Assembly: GCA_003235435.1 (NCBI GenBank)
Contig: QJWF01000237.1
Location: 1-7,188 of the forward strand
DNA length: 7,188 nt
Source of the DNA: Nitrosomonadales bacterium
Lineage (GTDB): Bacteria; Pseudomonadota; Gammaproteobacteria; Burkholderiales; Gallionellaceae
Reading direction: 5' to 3'
The notes beneath the pieces are model-generated. The model worked only from the letters and a program-made list of their open reading frames with translations, searched no databases and was not told the origin of the DNA. The position numbers and the translations under genes are program-made. Shown piece by piece: positions 1 to 5,827 of the stretch (position 1 is the stretch's first letter; the number at the start of each line of letters is the position of its first letter).

Positions 1-711
1 CCGCTTTCCGCATTGATGGGAGACATGCTGGTAGAGCGCGGGGATAGTCTGGACTGGTACCAGGGCACCACGCTGATGAATCTGCTGGAAAACATCGTGA
101 TCGATCATGACGTGAACACCACCGATTTCCGTTATCCGGTGCAATGGGTATGCCGCCCGCAAACAGAGGAATACCATGACTTCAGAGGTTTCATGGGGCG
201 CATCGAGGCGGGAGAGATCGCGGTCGGCGACGAGATAACCGTGATGCCATCAGGGCGCAGCAGCAAGGTGAAGGAGATTGTCACCTACGACGGCAATCTG
301 CAGCGTGCTTACGCGCCCCAATCCGTCACGCTGACGCTGGAAGATGAGATCGATATTTCGCGCGGAGACATGTTCGTGAACGGAGGGGCAAAACCACGGG
401 TTGCCAAAGAGTTCAATGCCATGCTGTGCTGGTTGTCCGATACCCCGCTTGACAAGAACCGCAAGTACCTTGTCAAGCACACCACGCGCACCGCGAAATG
501 TCTGTTCTCCGGCATCGATTATCGTGTGGATGTAAACACCCTGGAACGGCACGGTACGGAAACCCTCAATATGAACGACATTGCGCATGTGGCGATGAAA
601 GTACAGCAGCCGTTGGTATTTGACAGTTATACCATTGACCGCGCCACCGGGAGCTTTATAGTGATCGACGAAGCGACCAATAACACTGTTGCTGCAGGAA
701 TGATCGCTTGA
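1..711 (+). CDS. cysN: Sulfate adenylyltransferase subunit 1 (CysN), 3' part
   Basis: This is the C-terminal 236 residues of CysN, the GTPase subunit of ATP sulfurylase. With CysD it couples GTP hydrolysis to the formation of adenosine 5'-phosphosulfate from sulfate and ATP in the cytoplasm. The reading frame is open at base 1, so the P-loop and the G2-G4 motifs lie outside. The first visible residues (PLSALMGD) match the G5 region, followed by the family's WYQGTTL segment. Next come the EF-Tu-like beta-barrel domain 2 (about 45-135) and domain 3. The protein ends at TVAAGMIA with no fused APS kinase (CysC) domain, so it is a stand-alone CysN rather than a CysNC fusion. cysD is expected just upstream, outside the window. 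The role could be assimilatory or part of sulfur oxidation; the window does not decide. No convincing terminator follows the stop. Family assignment is secure from several family-typical stretches. Confidence 0.95.
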   Translation, partial: PLSALMGDMLVERGDSLDWYQGTTLMNLLENIVIDHDVNTTDFRYPVQWVCRPQTEEYHDFRGFMGRIEAGEIAVGDEITVMPSGRSSKVKEIVTYDGNLQRAYAPQSVTLTLEDEIDISRGDMFVNGGAKPRVAKEFNAMLCWLSDTPLDKNRKYLVKHTTRTAKCLFSGIDYRVDVNTLERHGTETLNMNDIAHVAMKVQQPLVFDSYTIDRATGSFIVIDEATNNTVAAGMIA

Positions 712-907
712 GGGCGGCGATATTGCGCGCATATTCGCGTGATCCTGGTAAATCGGCATCTCACAGGATGGTAAAGTTTGGTTGACCGTGCAAGCTTTCT
801 TCAGTTGAAGACAGGGGGTTCAGGAAAGAAGGTTTCGGATTTTATAGAGATGTCGCGGGTTGTGTGCTATGTTGAACATCACTCGACGTTGATATTCTCC
901 CGATGCC

Positions 908-1903
908 ATGAGTCTGTTCGCCCTTATCACCGCGCTGCTGCTTGAGCAAGTACACCCTCTATCCTCACGCAAATTTTTGTCCGGCTTATTGTCCGGCTAC
1001 GTAAATTTTTTCCGGCAACGCTTCAATGCAGGACAACAACGGCATGGCATGATTGCATGGCTGCTTGCAGTGCTGCCTTTGCTGGCTGGCGTGATCGTGT
1101 TGTATCAATTGCTTTGCCGGGTGAATCCTGTCTTTTCCTGGGCATTCAACGTGCTTGTGCTGTATCTCACGATGGGGTTTCGCCAGTTCAGCCATTACTT
1201 CACTGACATTCATCAGGCGTTGCGCGAAGGTAGGCTGGATGATGCGCGAAATTTGTTGTCTGATTGGTGCGGCATGGCTTCTCAGGAATTGAACGCAGAA
1301 GAGGTGGCAAGACTCACCATCGAACAAGCCTTGATCGCATCGCATCGCTACGTGTTTGGCGTGATTGTTTGGTTTGTGTTGTTCAGTTCAGTCGGATTGG
1401 GCGGTGCAGCGGGGGCACTGTTGTACCGTCTCGGCCAGTTTTTGCGCTGGCATTTGACAGAAGAATACCAGGATCCATGGTCCGGGCAGCCGGAAGCAGC
1501 CGAAGCAGAAGGTTTGGCTGACGGACAGTCGGGGCAAGGCGAATTCGGCAGATTCTCCCGCTCGGCATTTTACTGGCTGGATTGGTTGCCGGTCCGGCTT
1601 AGCGCGATTACATTCGCCATTGTCGGCAACTTTGAAGACACGATCTATTGCTGGCGCACCCAGGCGTCAAGCTGGCCGGATGCCGAGACGGGAATACTGT
1701 TGTCCAGCGGTGCGGGAGCTTTGGGCGTGCGTCTTGGCATGCCTATCGAAGAAGGGGGGGAATTGCTGTACAGACCGGAACTGGGTGTCGGAGACGATGC
1801 CGATAACGGATTCATGCAAAGCACGGTCGGACTGGTGTGGCGTTCGGTAGTGTTCTGGCTGATTCTATTGATGCTGTTGACATTGTCGAACTTGCTCGGG
1901 TAA
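908..1903 (+). CDS. CobD/CbiB-family (AmpE-like) integral membrane protein
   Basis: This 331-residue polytopic inner-membrane protein belongs to the CobD/CbiB superfamily, whose classical members make adenosylcobinamide phosphate; AmpE is a relative. Visible support includes hydrophobic segments at about 48-70, 74-91, 148-173 and 313-330. Also visible are a family-like GRLDDARNLLSDWCG block (108-122), the GGAAGALLYRLGQ stretch (165-177), and LPVRLSAITFAIVGNFED (227-244), which corresponds to the 'YLPARLTAL' region of CbiB. Residues 183-215 are a hydrophilic Glu/Gly/Gln-rich loop. It lies 196 bases after cysN with no other cobalamin gene nearby and no B12 riboswitch upstream, so I would not assume a role in cobalamin synthesis. 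The ATG at 908 is the only sensible start, but its ribosome site is weak. A weak extended -10-like element (TGCTATGTT, 865-873) lies upstream without a good -35. The exact substrate is unknown. Confidence 0.8.
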   Translation: MSLFALITALLLEQVHPLSSRKFLSGLLSGYVNFFRQRFNAGQQRHGMIAWLLAVLPLLAGVIVLYQLLCRVNPVFSWAFNVLVLYLTMGFRQFSHYFTDIHQALREGRLDDARNLLSDWCGMASQELNAEEVARLTIEQALIASHRYVFGVIVWFVLFSSVGLGGAAGALLYRLGQFLRWHLTEEYQDPWSGQPEAAEAEGLADGQSGQGEFGRFSRSAFYWLDWLPVRLSAITFAIVGNFEDTIYCWRTQASSWPDAETGILLSSGAGALGVRLGMPIEEGGELLYRPELGVGDDADNGFMQSTVGLVWRSVVFWLILLMLLTLSNLLG

Positions 1904-1970
1904 AGCGCAAAGATTATCAACTGGAACCGGCCAACCCGGACTTGCCATCGCGGATTCTGCAAAAAATCTA

Positions 1971-1976
1971 TATAAT
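1971..1976 (+). promoter_or_regulatory. Possible -10 box for the NHL lipoprotein gene
   Basis: A perfect TATAAT lies in an A/T-rich stretch between the CobD/CbiB-family gene and the lipoprotein gene. Transcription would start near 1983 and leave a leader of about 67 bases. The best -35 candidate, TTGCCA at 1942-1947, is 23 bases away, which is too far for a standard sigma-70 promoter. The call is therefore weak and rests on the -10 match alone. Confidence 0.3.
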
Positions 1977-2049
1977 TTTGTGCCAGCACCAGAACTTTCT
2001 GTATTCGATCCCACTTTCAGATTTCTTAGCAATTAGGTAAACCATCAAC

Positions 2050-3168
2050 ATGTCCCGTACCTTGCTCCTGATTTTGCCAATTTTCGCAGTGTTGCTGTCT
2101 GCTTGCAGCACTGTCGAAGAAAGAAAACCATATGATGGCCCGTTGATTTGGCCGCAACCGCCCGATCAACCCCGTTTCGCCTACGAGACCATGCTGCGCT
2201 CTCCCGCGGACATTGTCATCGTGCCCGAGGAAGCCAAACTGCGCGAGGTGTTGACCGGCAAAGCAGCGGTGTCGGACAAGCCGGTGATGGACAAACCTTC
2301 CGCCATCGTGGCCAGGAACGGGAAAATCTACGTCGCCGATACCGGCACGAATACCATCGTCGTATTCGATGTGCCTCGCCAAAGGGTATTTCGCTTCGGC
2401 ACACGCGAACCCGGCAATCTTGCCAAGCCGGCGGGTCTGGCGATGGATTCGCAGATGAACATCCTTGTTGCCGATTCCAAATTGCGCAAGGTGATGGTCT
2501 ATGACTCGCTCGGACTTCTCGTGAGCATAATTGGGAGTCCGGATGATCTGGAGCGACCGACCGGCGTTGCGGTGAGCCGGGACGGCGAACGCATCTACGT
2601 CGTCGATCGCTCCTACAACGATAGCGATAAGCACCGCGTGGTCGTCTATGACAAAATGGGAAAGAAGTTGCAAGTGATCGGTACTCGCGGATCTGGCGAC
2701 GGCCAGTTCAATGTTCCGCTTCAGGCCGCTGTGGCGCCGGACGGAACGCTTTACGTGCTGGATTCGGGAAATTTCCGGGTCCAGGCGTTTGATCGGGACG
2801 GCAAGTTCCTGCGCAAATTCGGCAATGTAGGCAAGGAATTCGGTAATTTCGGGCGGGCTCGCGGCATCGCCGTTGACGACGACGGACTTGTTTACGTCAC
2901 CGATGCCAGTTTCAATAATTTCCAGATATTCAATCCTGACGGGCAGTTGTTGCTTGCTATCGGCCAGTCGAGCCTGGAAAGCAATCCGGGTCGATACGGC
3001 ATGCTTAACGGCATTGCGGTAGATGAAACCAAGCGTGTCTATGTTGTGGACCAGTTATTTAACAAGGTTGAAGTGATTCGGCGCTTGACGGACAGCGAGG
3101 GCCAGAAGATGCTTGAAGAAAGCAAAAACAAACCAGATGAAAACAAAAAATCACCCGATGAAAAATAG
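2050..3168 (+). CDS. Six-bladed NHL-repeat beta-propeller lipoprotein
   Basis: This 372-residue secreted lipoprotein is probably anchored in the outer membrane and consists of one NHL propeller. A short signal peptide ends in the lipobox LSAC with the lipidated cysteine at residue 19. Position +2 is Ser, not Asp, which fits outer-membrane sorting. Six NHL-type repeats are readable at about 83-108, 126-152, 169-201, 222-248, 269-295 and 318-343, each with the hallmark 'GIAVD..G.(V/I)YV.D....(R/K)V..(F/Y)D' pattern (for example YVADTGTN, YVLDSGNF, YVVDQLFN). The last 25 residues form a charged Lys/Glu/Asp tail. NHL propellers are binding scaffolds, so no enzymatic function is claimed. The next gene downstream is a multiheme cytochrome; lipoproteins of this kind are often encoded beside extracellular cytochromes in Geobacter, so a role in its export, assembly or anchoring is the likely inference. 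The ATG is preceded by a weak AGGT ribosome site. Confidence 0.88.
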   Translation: MSRTLLLILPIFAVLLSACSTVEERKPYDGPLIWPQPPDQPRFAYETMLRSPADIVIVPEEAKLREVLTGKAAVSDKPVMDKPSAIVARNGKIYVADTGTNTIVVFDVPRQRVFRFGTREPGNLAKPAGLAMDSQMNILVADSKLRKVMVYDSLGLLVSIIGSPDDLERPTGVAVSRDGERIYVVDRSYNDSDKHRVVVYDKMGKKLQVIGTRGSGDGQFNVPLQAAVAPDGTLYVLDSGNFRVQAFDRDGKFLRKFGNVGKEFGNFGRARGIAVDDDGLVYVTDASFNNFQIFNPDGQLLLAIGQSSLESNPGRYGMLNGIAVDETKRVYVVDQLFNKVEVIRRLTDSEGQKMLEESKNKPDENKKSPDEK

Positions 3169-3194
3169 CATTTTGAATTTATTGTCCTTTTTGA

Positions 3195-3202
3195 GAAATT
3201 TC
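3195..3202. promoter_or_regulatory. GAAATTTC palindrome, possible extra activator half-sites
   Basis: This 8-base perfect palindrome repeats the GAAATT core seen in both arms of the inverted repeat at 3231-3253, 37 bases upstream of the first arm. It lies in the gap before the cytochrome gene, about 150 bases upstream of the inferred sigma-54 start site. It could be a second, weaker enhancer-binding site. The local DNA is A/T-rich, so chance is quite possible. Confidence 0.25.
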
Positions 3203-3230
3203 GCATGGCAAGAGGTGAATCCCGAACCTA

Positions 3231-3253
3231 GGAAATTTTGATTCTGAATTTCC
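3231..3253. repeat. Inverted repeat, candidate enhancer-binding site (UAS)
   Basis: The arms GGAAATT (3231-3237) and AATTTCC (3247-3253) are perfect inverted copies separated by nine bases. The dyad is centred near 3242, about 103 bases upstream of the inferred sigma-54 start at 3345, which is where activators of sigma-54 promoters normally bind. A second overlapping inverted repeat (TTTCCC 3249-3254 and GGGAAA 3261-3266) shares its right arm. The symmetry is seen directly; the binding role is inferred and the activator is unknown. Confidence 0.45.
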
Positions 3254-3300
3254 CTGTTATGGGAAAACCGGATCAAGTTAGGTGAGGTGGCGACTATATA

Positions 3301-3313
3301 AATCAATAACTTA
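3301..3313 (+). promoter_or_regulatory. IHF binding-site consensus
   Basis: AATCAATAACTTA matches the integration host factor consensus WATCAANNNNTTR at every defined position. It covers about -44 to -32 relative to the inferred start site, between the upstream inverted repeat and the -24/-12 element. IHF typically bends DNA in this interval at sigma-54 promoters. It is slightly closer to the promoter than the commonest arrangement. Confidence 0.55.
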
Positions 3314-3318
3314 AATAA

Positions 3319-3334
3319 TGGCATGCTAAATGCT
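3319..3334 (+). promoter_or_regulatory. Candidate sigma-54 (-24/-12) promoter of the cytochrome gene
   Basis: TGGCATGCTAAATGCT fits the RpoN consensus TGGCAYR-N4-TTGCW with one mismatch (A for the first T of the -12 element). The invariant GG and GC are ten bases apart, as required. With C3333 as -12 the start site would be near 3345, giving an 87-base leader before the cytochrome ATG. No good sigma-70 promoter is visible in the same gap. The IHF consensus and the upstream dyad strengthen the call. Confidence 0.6.
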
Positions 3335-3417
3335 TATATCCGATTGCATTTTGATAACGATTCGGGCGTAAGTACTGTTAGTCCGCAGTCGATAACTAAA
3401 AACAAATTTTAATTTCT

Positions 3418-3423
3418 AGGGTG
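3418..3423 (+). promoter_or_regulatory. Ribosome binding site of the multiheme cytochrome
   Basis: AGGGTG lies eight bases before the ATG at 3432. It supports that start over the in-frame ATG three codons later (3441). Confidence 0.5.
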
Positions 3424-3431
3424 CTATCACA

Positions 3432-4451
3432 ATGAAACCGATGATAAAGAACAAACCAATCAATTTGGCAATAGTTGCCGCCATTTGCGGAATTGCGGTA
3501 ACACAGTTTGCGTATGCCGACCTTCCCACGGCATTTACCAATATAGGGAGCATCGTCAATACCCGCCACAACTTGAACCAAGGTCCGTTATATCAAGTCG
3601 TTGGCCAGTCCGTTAACCCGATGAACGTTGGCCGCAATAACTATGGCGAGGTCTGTGTTTACTGCCACACCCCTCACGGGGCCAATCAAGCCAACGGTCT
3701 GGTAGCGCCGTTGTGGAACCGTACCATCAGGGTCACCAACTATCAGACCTACAATGAACTCGGTACCACCACGCTGACCCAGGATGTGCTGTCCACACCG
3801 GGTTCCGCTTCGCTGACTTGCTTGTCCTGCCACGATGGCCAAACCGCGATGGATTCGATCATCAACATGCCGGGTTCCGGCAGAGGATTGGTCACTCAGG
3901 CAACCACCCAAGACTTGACCTTCCTTAATTCTTGGAACAATGGTGACGTCGCCCCCGGTTCGGCGGATACAACCAACCACATGGGCTTTAACAGCGGGTA
4001 CGCACCCCCTCCCCCCGGCTACCGCCTTGGCGTCGGCGACGGCAGTGACGGCGTAGGTTGCATGACCTGCCATTCGGAAGTGGGTTTGGTAAAAACGATT
4101 CTTGGAGGGAATTTTGCGGATTTCCGGATGGCCAACCTTGGCACCGACCTCAGGAACGATCACCCGATCGGGATCACTTTCCCGGCTCCACCGGGTTCCC
4201 CGTCGCCCGATTGGAACACTCCAGCCGGCGTGAAAGGCGCATCGAATTTCTTCGATGAGAATTCCAACGGCAGGATGGAAAAGGGCGAGATTCGCACTTA
4301 TGAAGGCCGGGTCGAGTGCGCTTCATGTCACGATCCCCATGGCGTGCCTTCGGCAGGTGTCGGTACCCAGTTCAACCCGACTTTCCTGCGGAAATCACAA
4401 TCTGCCGGTGGTGTGGGGAGTGCCGTTTGCCTGACTTGTCACGTCAAGTAA
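3432..4451 (+). CDS. Secreted pentaheme c-type cytochrome, OmcE-like
   Basis: This is a 339-residue exported cytochrome with five CXXCH heme sites: CVYCH (75-79), CLSCH (130-134), CMTCH (210-214), CASCH (296-300) and CLTCH (333-337). The signal peptide ends at AYA|D (29/30). Exactly five other histidines exist (46, 82, 183, 244, 303), enough for bis-His ligation of all five hemes, and every mature cysteine is in a heme motif. Hemes 1 and 4 are CXXCHxxH. The order CVYCHTPHG, CLSCHDG, NDHPIG, CASCHDPHG and terminal CLTCHVK resembles the OmcE-type filament cytochromes of Geobacter; CMTCH and His183 look like an insertion. Residues 275-286 (DENSNGRMEKGE) fit an EF-hand calcium loop. It follows an NHL lipoprotein gene and has its own candidate sigma-54 promoter and a strong terminator. 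The likely role is electron transfer at or beyond the outer membrane. Filament formation is inference; a soluble periplasmic cytochrome is the alternative. Confidence 0.88.
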   Translation: MKPMIKNKPINLAIVAAICGIAVTQFAYADLPTAFTNIGSIVNTRHNLNQGPLYQVVGQSVNPMNVGRNNYGEVCVYCHTPHGANQANGLVAPLWNRTIRVTNYQTYNELGTTTLTQDVLSTPGSASLTCLSCHDGQTAMDSIINMPGSGRGLVTQATTQDLTFLNSWNNGDVAPGSADTTNHMGFNSGYAPPPPGYRLGVGDGSDGVGCMTCHSEVGLVKTILGGNFADFRMANLGTDLRNDHPIGITFPAPPGSPSPDWNTPAGVKGASNFFDENSNGRMEKGEIRTYEGRVECASCHDPHGVPSAGVGTQFNPTFLRKSQSAGGVGSAVCLTCHVK

Positions 4452-4472
4452 AGCAAACTGTAAGTTATACTC

Positions 4473-4508
4473 AAAAAAGGGGCCGTCCAATGGACGGCCC
4501 CTTTTTTT
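4473..4508. terminator. Bidirectional rho-independent terminator
   Basis: A perfect 10-base-pair G/C-rich stem (GGGGCCGTCC 4479-4488 with GGACGGCCCC 4492-4501) closes a three-base AAT loop. It is flanked by six A (4473-4478) and seven T (4502-4508), which can extend the stem. It starts 21 bases after the cytochrome stop and lies 51 bases beyond the rsgA stop on the other strand. It therefore has a U tract in either direction and serves both convergent blocks. Confidence 0.93.
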
Positions 4509-4558
4509 CTCATCGGCAGTTATCGACTGTTTGGCTTCGAGGACATGATTTCCAAGCG

Positions 4559-5479
4559 TCAATGGCGTTTGGCGGTAATGTGCCGAAACAAATCCAGCCT
4601 GCGCGCATTGATCTTTCCCATCTCGACAGCACTGTGCAACGCGCAGCCCGGTTCGTTCCGGTGATGGCAGTCATGGAAGCGGCACTGACCCAGATATTGC
4701 TCGAATTCCACGAAACACTGCTCGATCCTTCCAAAGCTCAAGTGGTGAAGACCAAACGCCTGCACGCCGGGGCAATCGATAAGGTTGCTGTTGCTGTTGA
4801 TGCGGTAAAGCCGAGCGTGAGTGGTGGTATGTTTTCCGGAATCGAGTGCACGGGAGATTTCCCGTGTAACGGCCCGGGCATCGGGAAGAAGGGCGTTGAT
4901 CAGTGTGGATTTGCCCATGCCTGACTGACCTACCAGCACACTGAAATGGCCGGCCAATAAAGGACGCAGCGTTGATACATCACGTATGGCACTGAGTTCC
5001 AGCACATGGTAGCCGATGGCGGAATAAGGCACGAGCCGCTTTCGAGCGGCCGCTGTTGCCTCGAGCAGGTCACACTTGTTCAATACGATCAGTACCTCGA
5101 GATTCTGGTCATGTGCCGCTACCAGACAACGTGCCAGAAGTTCGTCGTTGAAAGAAGGTTCTGCTGCGACCACAACGATGACCTGTGAGACGTTCGCAGC
5201 GATAACCTTTTCGCGGTGGGCATCGGAGCGGTACAGCAGCGAGTTGCGCGGCGCAATGTGTTCGATGACGCCTTGTGCAACCGGCAAAGTTTCGTTCGAA
5301 TGAATTTGGCCGCGTAAAGGTGAAGGATGGTCGGTGCGTCGTACTTCGACGAAATCCCCGCACGCGGCTTCGCTCCTTTTGCCGCGCGTCAAACAGGCCA
5401 TCTCGCTGCCGCCAGCCAGGCGAACCAGATTTTGGCGCCCGAAGGCGGCGATGACCTGACCGCTGAGAAGTTCGCTCAA
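4559..5479 (-). CDS. rsgA: Ribosome small-subunit-dependent GTPase A
   Basis: RsgA (YjeQ/YloQ) is a circularly permuted GTPase that checks late 30S subunit maturation in the cytoplasm. The 306 residues show an N-terminal OB-fold (about 1-70). The GTPase motifs follow in permuted order: G4 NKCD (134-137), G5 SAI (163-165), G1 GQSGMGKS (184-191), the switch I threonines TTT (218-220) and G3 DCPG (235-238). The C-terminal zinc knuckle has C266, C271, H273 and C279. Length is normal for forms without the long N-terminal extension of E. coli RsgA. The start is a TTG (5477-5479): an in-frame stop lies directly before it and no ATG or GTG is available before residue 27, so TTG is required to keep the OB-fold. 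It overlaps the TGA of the upstream dehydratase gene by four bases, which suggests translational coupling. It is the last gene of the minus-strand operon. Confidence 0.95.
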   Translation of the reverse strand: MSELLSGQVIAAFGRQNLVRLAGGSEMACLTRGKRSEAACGDFVEVRRTDHPSPLRGQIHSNETLPVAQGVIEHIAPRNSLLYRSDAHREKVIAANVSQVIVVVAAEPSFNDELLARCLVAAHDQNLEVLIVLNKCDLLEATAAARKRLVPYSAIGYHVLELSAIRDVSTLRPLLAGHFSVLVGQSGMGKSTLINALLPDARAVTREISRALDSGKHTTTHARLYRINSNSNLIDCPGVQAFGLHHLSFGRIEQCFVEFEQYLGQCRFHDCHHRNEPGCALHSAVEMGKINARRLDLFRHITAKRH

Positions 5480-5820
5480 TCAGGTTTCCCGGATATCGCG
5501 TCCACCTTGGCTGCACAGATGAAGTCGTTTTCCGACAGGCCGTGCAAGGAGTGGGTGGTGTATTCCACATGGCAGCTGTTGTAGTTGACGACCAGTTCGG
5601 GATGATGATCCTCGCGATGGGATATCCATGCGACCATGTTCACGAACGCAATGGTCTGGTAGTAGTCTTTGAAGCGATAGGTCTTGCTGATCAGATGATC
5701 GTATTGCTGCCAGCCATCAAGTTGCTGCAATAGGCCGTCGATTTCCGGCTGTGCCAGAGTCGGCATGCCTGTTTTGCAGGGTTTGCATCGTCGGCTGGTC
5801 AAATCGAGCGTTTTGCTCAT
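5476..5820 (-). CDS. 4a-hydroxytetrahydrobiopterin dehydratase (PCD)
   Basis: This 114-residue pterin-4a-carbinolamine dehydratase removes water from 4a-hydroxytetrahydropterin, recycling the pterin cofactor of aromatic amino acid hydroxylases. The active-site signature is complete: HHPE (72-75) with the two adjacent histidines, Tyr80, the third histidine in TTH (H90), then GLS and Asp99. The N-terminus carries a CKPC pair (12-15) ahead of the catalytic domain; I recall similar cysteine-containing N-termini in betaproteobacterial homologues, but its role is not known to me. No phenylalanine hydroxylase (phhA) is in the window, so the physiological hydroxylase partner cannot be named and a housekeeping pterin or folate role is possible. 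It starts seven bases after the cytochrome c stop with only a weak ribosome site, and its TGA overlaps the rsgA TTG start. It is sometimes named phhB; I leave the symbol blank because phhA is absent. Confidence 0.93.
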   Translation of the reverse strand: MSKTLDLTSRRCKPCKTGMPTLAQPEIDGLLQQLDGWQQYDHLISKTYRFKDYYQTIAFVNMVAWISHREDHHPELVVNYNSCHVEYTTHSLHGLSENDFICAAKVDAISGKPD

Positions 5821-5827
5821 ATTCGGC

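Noticed and set aside
250..759. A 169-codon minus-strand open frame.
   Set aside because: Antisense to cysN, which is clearly the real gene here.
742..769. Inverted repeat ATCCTG / CAGGAT after cysN as a terminator.
   Set aside because: Only six base pairs with a 16-base loop, and no T run follows.
712..907. Possible cobalamin riboswitch ahead of the CobD/CbiB-family gene.
   Set aside because: I found no B12-box-like core (GCCACTG) or the expected multi-stem layout, and the region is short for a full aptamer plus expression platform.
2026..2673. A 215-codon minus-strand open frame.
   Set aside because: Antisense shadow of the NHL lipoprotein; no family features or ribosome site.
3249..3266. 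TTTCCC-N6-GGGAAA hairpin as a terminator for the lipoprotein gene.
   Set aside because: Six A/T- and G/C-mixed pairs with no downstream T run. It overlaps the better upstream inverted repeat and is more likely part of the regulatory region.
3278..3302. Sigma-70 promoter with TATAAA (3297-3302) as the -10 box upstream of the cytochrome.
   Set aside because: The only -35-like hexamer (TTAGGT 3278-3283) is about 13 bases away, too close. The -24/-12 match fits much better.
3345..3431. GEMM-type cyclic-dinucleotide riboswitch in the cytochrome leader.
   Set aside because: Searched because such riboswitches precede Geobacter cytochromes, but the conserved GEMM core sequences are absent.
3588..4163. 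A 191-codon minus-strand open frame.
   Set aside because: Antisense shadow of the multiheme cytochrome, whose CXXCH motifs fix the true frame.
4316..4924. A 202-codon plus-strand open frame spanning the end of the cytochrome, the terminator and part of rsgA.
   Set aside because: It crosses a strong bidirectional terminator and is out of frame or antisense to two well-supported genes.
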